The notes under the pieces are model-generated. The model had not been told where the DNA came from and did not search any database. It saw only the letters and a list, made by a program, of their open reading frames with translations. The position numbers and the translations under genes are program-made. Shown here piece by piece: positions 7,545 through 12,453 of a stretch of 12,453 nt of DNA. How positions within the stretch are numbered: position 1 is the first letter of the stretch; every line of letters begins with the position of its first letter. The stretch covers positions 1 to 12,453 of the forward strand of contig HF999745.1 in NCBI GenBank assembly GCA_000434215.1, read 5' to 3'. The stretch comes from Bacteroides sp. CAG:144. GTDB lineage: Bacteria; Bacteroidota; Bacteroidia; Bacteroidales; UBA11471.

Positions 7545-8531
7545 TTACCAATAACAAGCATTTTCAACTTTCAAGCTATGTGCATTTTTATACTCTTCTG
7601 GACGAACCCATGCCGGATTAATAAATAATTTTTGATAAAAATCTCGAGGTAACCCACATTTTATGGCTTGTAGAGGATCTTCCCAGCGACTCCCTTTTAT
7701 TCCGAATAATAACTGTAATTCTCCGCCGAAATGAACAACTTTTTTCTTTTGCCGTTTGGCATGAGCCGCGAGAGGGAAGCCATACGCACCACAGCCTATG
7801 AGGCAGATGTCATAATCAGTACGATCCATCTCGTTTTTCATATATTGCAAAGCCTCAAACCAATCAGCAAAACCATTCGATTCCCCACCCAAACTTTGTA
7901 CCGCTTTGATCACTTTTAAGTCGAATTCCGGTAGTACATCGGGATTATCAAATAATTGTTCTCTTCGCTGATATTGCTTTATAATTAATTCGGCGAACGG
8001 GTGAATGACAAGCACCTTTTTCCCTTTTAAAATCCTGCTCCAGGGGCGAGTCGATACAAAAGGAGAATAAGTATACAGCGGCACATATAAGGGCGATGAC
8101 ATATAGGTCTCGACATATCTCATTAAAGGCTCGACCGATGAAAAGACTCCGCAAATATCCATTTCCTTGGCATCATCGAGCATCAATCGGCAAAATTGCG
8201 AAAGTTTTTCTTCGGTAGGAGGGAAAAAACCACTCCATTGTTGCATTTGCATCATAATGTTATGATTCCACCACCATTCCGGCTCTTGCCCTTTTATAAA
8301 TCGGTAGATGGAATGTGTTTTCGTGGTTATTCCTAAATAATTAACCACCATTGAGAGTTCCGTGGCACCATACCGCCCTATCATACAAGGCTTATCATCA
8401 GCCAAAAAATTGTATATAATATCCGATACCTTATCGGGATTTACTTCTTGGAGTAATTTTTCTCCTATTGGAGGAAATATTTTTGTATAACTTTTTCGCA
8501 ATGCTTTAAGAACAAATACAGTAAGTCTCAT
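7545..8531 (-). CDS. GT-D-fold glycosyltransferase-like protein (DUF1792-like)
   Basis: I place this 328-aa protein in the GT-D-like group on two grounds. An N-terminal CMIGRYGATELS segment (49-60) resembles the RFGDGEL metal/nucleotide-sugar motif. A C-terminal half reads YDICLIGCGAYGFPLAAHAKR and then HFGGELQLLFGIKG, the layout of GT-D enzymes. GT-D members such as the streptococcal adhesin glucosyltransferase use a D-x-E motif; here the Asp position is Ala56 and only Glu58 remains, so metal use may differ. A PWSRILKGKKVLVIHPF stretch in the middle marks the second domain. There is no signal peptide, and a cytoplasmic role in sugar transfer to the repeat unit is inferred. G+C looks higher than in its neighbours. 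It starts 7 bp after the polymerase gene and ends 13 bp before the acyltransferase. Confidence 0.68.
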   Translation of the reverse strand: MRLTVFVLKALRKSYTKIFPPIGEKLLQEVNPDKVSDIIYNFLADDKPCMIGRYGATELSMVVNYLGITTKTHSIYRFIKGQEPEWWWNHNIMMQMQQWSGFFPPTEEKLSQFCRLMLDDAKEMDICGVFSSVEPLMRYVETYMSSPLYVPLYTYSPFVSTRPWSRILKGKKVLVIHPFAELIIKQYQRREQLFDNPDVLPEFDLKVIKAVQSLGGESNGFADWFEALQYMKNEMDRTDYDICLIGCGAYGFPLAAHAKRQKKKVVHFGGELQLLFGIKGSRWEDPLQAIKCGLPRDFYQKLFINPAWVRPEEYKNAHSLKVENACYW

Positions 8532-8538
8532 AATAAAA

Positions 8539-9738
8539 TTATATCAAATATTGAATAAGTGTACGGGGTAATAAGTCTGCAATGGGAGGGAAAAATCCAC
8601 CACCTCCTATATCGTCAAATGTAACTAAAAATCGAGTAAAAAAGAAAATAAAAATACCCCATGCATATACAGTATTTACAGGTTTATATTTTACCATAAA
8701 CAACGGTAATACGAATGGCCAAATACAAAATCTCATCACATATATGCGAGTCATAATCTCAGGTAGAAGATTATAGATGAGAATGCAAATTATCATAAGA
8801 AAAAACATTACATTTGTTAGAAAAATCGTGCATTTGTCTTTTCTAAGAAAATAATTCATAAGAATACACATAGCACTTACGAAAATTGCTGTAACGTATA
8901 CTGCCGTAGAATCAAATGCTAGATAATTTTTATCCGCAGGATTAGCTCCTGATTCTATTCTACTAAAGCCATACATTAAAAAATCTATACTTGAAAATAG
9001 CCTGCTTAAAAAGGATATATTGTTTATTACGATAACACTTATACATAAAACTAGAATAATATAAATCAATTGCCTCCATTTTATAGTATGAAATAACGGT
9101 TTCCATACTATAAATGGTAAAAATATAAATGATAAAGTGTGTATAAAACATGCTGCAATGAGTAACCACCAATTTACTTTACCGGAAATAATTTTTCCTA
9201 CATAAACATATATAACAATACTTACTGCAAAAAATTGTCGAAGTAAATTATTGATTGTTCCAAAATATTCTGAAAAAAATAGCAGAAGGGATAACATACT
9301 GATTAATGTTACGGAAGGAAGATTTGCATATTTCCAATAACGATATATCGAATATGCTAACAGTCCATTTGTCGTAATAGCAACAGCACCTGAGAAAATT
9401 TGGTAATTTCCACAGGTAATATAATAGCCGATGTAATTCAGTAGATTCCAAACTGGCTCCTTATAAGCACCTATGGTGTATTCTACAAATGATGTATTAG
9501 GGACTTTGAGAAAAAGCCCCCAATATGCTCCTCCATACCAATCTGATTGCAAATTAGGATTCCATATACGCGTATATTGCAGCAAACATACAAACAACGT
9601 TATAAATAAAAAAACCAAAAAATCGGAATTAGTATCCCGTTTATTAATCATCATTTTCACAATGAGTAGAGATAGAGTCCCTAAAAAAGGATTCAGACAA
9701 AAAAGAAATATAAAAAATAATATTTGATTTTGACTCAT
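8539..9738 (-). CDS. EpsG family membrane protein, probable polysaccharide polymerase (Wzy-like)
   Basis: This 399-aa protein is very hydrophobic, with roughly ten membrane segments spread over its length. It matches the EpsG/Wzy-like pattern: an early SDWYGGAYW loop (65-73), a KEPVWNLLNYIG motif (93-104), an FGTINNLLRQFFAVSI segment (about 159-174) with the conserved Arg-Gln, and CFIHTLSFIFLPF with the conserved His after it. Such proteins join lipid-linked repeat units into the chain in the inner membrane, using the large external loops. It is the only polymerase candidate in the window and pairs naturally with the Wzx at the right edge. Polymerases diverge quickly, so the sugar linkage made cannot be predicted. 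The ATG is 29 bp after the preceding gene's stop. Confidence 0.85.
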   Translation of the reverse strand: MSQNQILFFIFLFCLNPFLGTLSLLIVKMMINKRDTNSDFLVFLFITLFVCLLQYTRIWNPNLQSDWYGGAYWGLFLKVPNTSFVEYTIGAYKEPVWNLLNYIGYYITCGNYQIFSGAVAITTNGLLAYSIYRYWKYANLPSVTLISMLSLLLFFSEYFGTINNLLRQFFAVSIVIYVYVGKIISGKVNWWLLIAACFIHTLSFIFLPFIVWKPLFHTIKWRQLIYIILVLCISVIVINNISFLSRLFSSIDFLMYGFSRIESGANPADKNYLAFDSTAVYVTAIFVSAMCILMNYFLRKDKCTIFLTNVMFFLMIICILIYNLLPEIMTRIYVMRFCIWPFVLPLFMVKYKPVNTVYAWGIFIFFFTRFLVTFDDIGGGGFFPPIADLLPRTLIQYLI

Positions 9739-9767
9739 TGCATATCTGTTTTTTTAGAACAAACTCC

Positions 9768-10766
9768 TCATCGGAATAAAGATTTAAGTCGATTTATCTC
9801 TAATGAACCATCATTTTCCGCAAGTATCCAATCAGGTGTAGAAGGATATTCATGCCAAAAATTACGGGGGCAAATTTTTACTCCTCGATTTAAAAGTGCC
9901 GGCTTATAAGAAAAAGAACTCTTGCTGGTGATGAGAATATCTGCATATACCATGTGCAAAAATGAGTCTTGTGCACCCATATCAAGGCACCAATGAAGAT
10001 TTTTATATGTTGAAAATTGAGGATAATCTACCGGCGTACCTTGTGAAAAGAAATAGATATGTGCAGTTTTATGGGTATGAATATTATCGAGAACCTGTTG
10101 TAAGACTTTTTCAAAATAGTCATTGCTTAGGTATCGCATAGAAAGATTTAGATTGGAAGGATCTGTCATTATATCACCTCGACGTACATGAATAGCGATG
10201 TTCAAATTCGCTTTATCATAGATCAGTTTATCATATTTTCGAGAAGGAGCATTGTAGAATTTTTGTTGAATGTCTTTCATCACGCCATATTGCTCTTTGT
10301 AAAAATGGTCTTGTGGAGGCCAAAATATAATTTTTTTACCCCGATATGATGCAATGATAGACTTTACCAATTCGATTGAGTTGGGATCGTTTTCAGAAAA
10401 CTGTGGCAAACGGCGTAATATATAACCTTTCTGTCTAAGTTCAGGGACAGTAGCCTCTCCATAACCGAATCCCAAAAAATCGTCCCATTGCTTTGTAGAG
10501 AATGGGAAATGGGCAAACTTCAAGTGTAATTTACGTGTAGCCCAATAATATCCATCTATCCAATTCGCCATTTGATGTCCGATTCCGGCACCGGGATTAG
10601 GGCGTGCTCCATAATAAATATCTCCCGTCGGTTCATAAAACCTCTTTGGGTGAAACAAATAATGCCAATACGACCGATAAATATATAGATATACAGGTGT
10701 TGATTGCAATAATCTCACCAATTTATACCAAATCTTATCGTATACTTTCTGTTTTGTCAGTTTCAT
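9768..10766 (-). CDS. Fucosyltransferase-like glycosyltransferase (GT11-related, H-x-RRGD motif)
   Basis: The 332-aa protein has the features of the alpha-1,2/alpha-1,6/O-fucosyltransferase superfamily. An early GAGIGHQMANWIDGYYWA segment (59-76) is comparable to the family's GGLGNQMFQYA. The GDP-fucose-binding motif IAIHVRRGDI lies at 190-199 (H193, R195, R196, D198). Near 280-290 there is ITSKSSFSYKPAL, like the family's NSSFSWW block. It carries about 50 extra N-terminal residues, rich in Tyr, Lys and Leu, that may contact the membrane. The expected role is transfer of fucose or a similar deoxysugar to the repeat unit; donor and linkage are inferred. Its ATG directly abuts the TAG of the interrupted GT2, so its translation may depend on ribosomes finishing that gene and may drop when the repeat there is out of frame. 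Confidence 0.72.
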   Translation of the reverse strand: MKLTKQKVYDKIWYKLVRLLQSTPVYLYIYRSYWHYLFHPKRFYEPTGDIYYGARPNPGAGIGHQMANWIDGYYWATRKLHLKFAHFPFSTKQWDDFLGFGYGEATVPELRQKGYILRRLPQFSENDPNSIELVKSIIASYRGKKIIFWPPQDHFYKEQYGVMKDIQQKFYNAPSRKYDKLIYDKANLNIAIHVRRGDIMTDPSNLNLSMRYLSNDYFEKVLQQVLDNIHTHKTAHIYFFSQGTPVDYPQFSTYKNLHWCLDMGAQDSFLHMVYADILITSKSSFSYKPALLNRGVKICPRNFWHEYPSTPDWILAENDGSLEINRLKSLFR

Positions 10767-11441
10767 CTAATTTATATTCAATTTTTTTACTGCAAAATAA
10801 TATAATGGAAAAGAGTAGCGAAACAAAAACCATTCTATCTTTTTCATTTTAGAGAAAAATTCCGGCATAAGTTTTATTTTAGATAGACTCAATAACCGAT
10901 TCTTCAATGTACTTATAAATTGTTTGTCAAAAAAAGATTGGTTTTTGTAAATGAATCTCAAAGATTGCAGACCAACTGAAACAACAATATTTTGCATTTT
11001 ACAAAGCATCTCATGGTATTCCTCATGCGATAAAGTAAACTGGTAACGTTCCCACCCGGCTGTATTACGATCAATAGTTTTTTTTACTAACGATGCTTTG
11101 TCTATGGAACTACAAATGCTTCCCTCACGATGTAAATAATAGTAAAATTCCGAATTTATATAAATTGAAGATGATGCATTGTGAAAAATAAGATGCATAA
11201 CCGATAAGTCTTCGTCCAACCCTCTTCCTTTGGGGAATTGTATATTATCAAATAACTTTTTTCGATATATTTTATTCCACATATAAGATTGCCATTCTTT
11301 ATCATCAAGAATCTTCAAAACTCCGGATATTTTATTATATATTTGATAATCAGAAGTAATTTTGTCGGTAATTCTATGCTTGTATTCTATTTGTGATTCG
11401 TTACCGTATGTATGTATGTATGTATGTATCGCAAACACCAC
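10767..11441 (-). CDS. C-terminal GT2 fragment (out of frame with its N-terminus)
   Basis: This open frame holds the C-terminal GT2 region (WNKIYRKKLF, GRGLDEDLSVMHLIF, YYYLHREGS). The only start near its beginning is a GTG at 11441 upstream of the repeat, lying within the N-terminal domain in the wrong frame. It has no plausible own start signal, so I read it as the second half of the interrupted gene and not an independent protein. Confidence 0.5.
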   Translation of the reverse strand: MVFAIHTYIHTYGNESQIEYKHRITDKITSDYQIYNKISGVLKILDDKEWQSYMWNKIYRKKLFDNIQFPKGRGLDEDLSVMHLIFHNASSSIYINSEFYYYLHREGSICSSIDKASLVKKTIDRNTAGWERYQFTLSHEEYHEMLCKMQNIVVSVGLQSLRFIYKNQSFFDKQFISTLKNRLLSLSKIKLMPEFFSKMKKIEWFLFRYSFPLYYFAVKKLNIN

Positions 11442-11793
11442 ATTGTGCTATATCTGCTTTACTTTCAATCAGATCTTGCGTCATGATGGAATACATATCG
11501 GGGTGAACCCAATCATCTGCATCAACAAAAGTTACAAAATCTCCCTTGATATGTTTTAAACCGATTTCCCGACTAGCAGATGAACCATGATTTTCCTGAT
11601 GGATTACTTTTACACGACTATCGACTTTTGCATATTGATCGCATAAAATGGGGGTATCATCTGTACTTCCATCATCGATTAAAAGAATCTCTACATTAAC
11701 GTATGTTTGCTTTATCAGCGATTCGATACAACGGGGTAAAAAAGATGCTACATTATAGCACGGAACAATAATAGACAGCAAAGGTTTATTCAT
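11401..11793 (-). CDS. N-terminal GT2 fragment (130 aa as read)
   Basis: This is the product expected with six repeat units. It retains both Asp-rich catalytic motifs (DDGSTD at 40-45, DADD at 91-94) but lacks the acceptor-side half, and its last nine residues (DTYIHTYIR) come from the repeat. It is unlikely to be active alone. The true start is ATG 11793, which overlaps the flippase stop as ATGA. Confidence 0.65.
   Translation of the reverse strand: MNKPLLSIIVPCYNVASFLPRCIESLIKQTYVNVEILLIDDGSTDDTPILCDQYAKVDSRVKVIHQENHGSSASREIGLKHIKGDFVTFVDADDWVHPDMYSIMTQDLIESKADIAQCGVCDTYIHTYIR
11406..11429 (-). repeat. Tetranucleotide tandem repeat (ATAC)6 at the GT2 frame break
   Basis: There are six perfect tandem copies of ATAC on the coding strand (GTAT on plus; 24 bp), starting at the second base of codon 122. 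Copy numbers of 2, 5 or 8 are in frame with the downstream half; 6 and 7 are not. No other repeat of this class occurs in the window. Confidence 0.93.
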
Positions 11794-12453
11794 ATCTTAT
11801 TTTGATATTTATTTTTTAATTTCAATATAGCCTGTTTCTCTTCACTGGATAGAAAAAAGAAATTTCCCACGATATAAGTTACAACAACTATTATGGATAT
11901 GTATATCCACTTATAGTAAATATCTATATCTAACAAATATTTAAATAAATAGCCACAGGCAATAGCCATTATCGTAGGAACAATACACGGTACGAAAACG
12001 AGTTTTATCCATTGATTTATTTTACATTTTGTATATAGATGCAATGTATACAAGGTTGAAACTCCCATAAATACCCCCCAACATAGTATCCATATTATAT
12101 ATAACCAATAGGGTGGGAGAGAAAAGTAAAAAGCTATGTATGTTAAAGGTATGGGTAATATATATAATATAGCCTTGATTTGCATAAATAATTTTATACG
12201 ACCATAGGCTAATATAGCAGATTGTTGGCTTATGGTAAGATTTTCGACAAGCGTTCTTGTTATTTGTAACTGACAAAATAAGGCTGCATATTGGGGAATA
12301 TTTTTACCACTATTTCCCAACCAGATATTCATAATCGAATCCATTTCGACAATAGCAGGCAAGCCCAATAAAGCCATAAGGATATAGGCGGCTTTGCTAC
12401 TATAAAATGAGGTATTAATAAGTTTCTCTCTATTGTTTTCTCCTGCACTCTTT
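11790..12453 (-). CDS. wzx: Wzx-type polysaccharide flippase, C-terminal part (5' end outside window)
   Basis: The frame is open from the right edge (220 codons plus stop in the window). An internal ATG at 12377 is not taken as the start, because the frame continues upstream with KLINTSFYSSKAAYIL, which fits the family. The visible part shows IVEMDSIMNIWLGN, the loop after a helix typical of MATS/Wzx flippases (LWLG), and then four or more hydrophobic segments (for example ILYILPIPLTYIAFYF, LYIIWILCWGVFMGV, VPCIVPTIMAIACGYLF and YISIIVVVTYIVG). It ends in a basic cytoplasmic tail. The protein would flip the lipid-linked repeat unit to the outer face of the inner membrane. A run of six G (12079-12074) lies in frame at the WGV residues. 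The stop overlaps the next gene's ATG by 4 bp. Confidence 0.85.
   Translation of the reverse strand, partial: KSAGENNREKLINTSFYSSKAAYILMALLGLPAIVEMDSIMNIWLGNSGKNIPQYAALFCQLQITRTLVENLTISQQSAILAYGRIKLFMQIKAILYILPIPLTYIAFYFSLPPYWLYIIWILCWGVFMGVSTLYTLHLYTKCKINQWIKLVFVPCIVPTIMAIACGYLFKYLLDIDIYYKWIYISIIVVVTYIVGNFFFLSSEEKQAILKLKNKYQNKI

Larger units (their letters stand above)
10767..11793 (-). pseudogene. GT2 glycosyltransferase interrupted by (ATAC)6 repeat (frame OFF; candidate phase-variable gene)
   Basis: The 5' frame gives a normal GT2 catalytic start: LSIIVPCYNVASFLPRCIES, LIDDGSTDDTP (38-48), GSSASREIGL and the metal-binding FVDADDWVHPDM (89-100). At residue 122 it enters six copies of ATAC and stops at TAA right after them. 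The neighbouring frame continues with the expected C-terminal GT2 blocks: YMWNKIYRKKLF, FPKGRGLDEDLSVMHLIFHNA and YYYLHREGSI. With five copies the frames join into one 340-aa protein, close to the intact 336-aa GT2 at 5691-6701; eight copies also work. Seven copies run into a TAG soon after. The gene starts with a 4-bp overlap on the wzx stop and ends directly against the next ATG. It should add a sugar to the repeat unit when ON. Confidence 0.9.

Noticed and set aside
11078..11085. T8 run in the C-terminal half of the interrupted GT2
   Set aside because: It encodes a Lys-Lys pair in an otherwise continuous frame, and A/T runs of this length are common here; it does not coincide with a frame break.
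1..12453. Invertible promoter or recombinase-type capsule switch
   Set aside because: I saw no inverted repeats flanking an intergenic segment, no invertase gene and no gap large enough; the upstream operon promoter is outside the window.

Overview
The window is an internal slice of a capsular or exopolysaccharide biosynthesis locus. Every credible gene lies on the minus strand, so the operon reads from the right edge to the left edge. The DNA is AT-rich and contains no Shine-Dalgarno-dominated start sites. It combines an EpsG-type polymerase, a Wzx flippase, pyruvyl-transferase-like and F420-hydrogenase-beta-like genes and many short-spaced glycosyltransferases. This suggests a gut-type Bacteroidales (Bacteroides, Parabacteroides or a relative). 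That assignment is inferred from gene content only; nothing in the window fixes the species.

Order in the direction of transcription: Wzx flippase (cut by the right edge, 11790-12453); a GT2 glycosyltransferase broken by a tetranucleotide repeat (10767-11793); a fucosyltransferase-like protein (9768-10766); an EpsG/Wzy-like polymerase (8539-9738); a GT-D-fold-like glycosyltransferase (7545-8531); a left-handed beta-helix acyltransferase broken at a G7 tract (6763-7531); two GT2 enzymes (5691-6701 and 4879-5694); a GT11-like fucosyltransferase (3911-4828); a CysE-like O-acetyltransferase carrying a perfect 7-bp tandem repeat (3325-3903); a GT4 glycosyltransferase (2207-3313); a polysaccharide pyruvyl transferase-like protein (1086-2210); and an F420-hydrogenase-beta-like iron-sulfur protein (cut by the left edge, 1-1084). 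Genes overlap by 4 bp or are separated by only a few to about 60 bp. No gap exceeds 61 bp, and I see no internal promoter or terminator.

Together the genes would build a repeat unit on a lipid carrier (several glycosyltransferases), decorate it (two acyltransferases, a pyruvyl-transferase-like enzyme), flip it (Wzx) and polymerise it (EpsG/Wzy). The initiating transferase, export genes and nucleotide-sugar genes must lie outside the window.

The most notable observation is that three modifying or sugar-adding genes each contain a different simple sequence repeat inside the coding frame: (ATAC)6 in a GT2 gene, G7 in an acyltransferase gene and (CATATAT)4 in an O-acetyltransferase gene. The first two genes are currently out of frame. 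Removing one repeat unit from each restores a full-length protein of normal family size (340 and 255 aa). The third is in frame, and adding or removing one unit causes an immediate stop. The simplest reading is a set of slipped-strand contingency switches giving combinatorial surface-polysaccharide variation. This differs from the promoter inversion that is the well-known capsule switch in Bacteroides. Sequencing error at the repeats is the main competing explanation, chiefly for G7.
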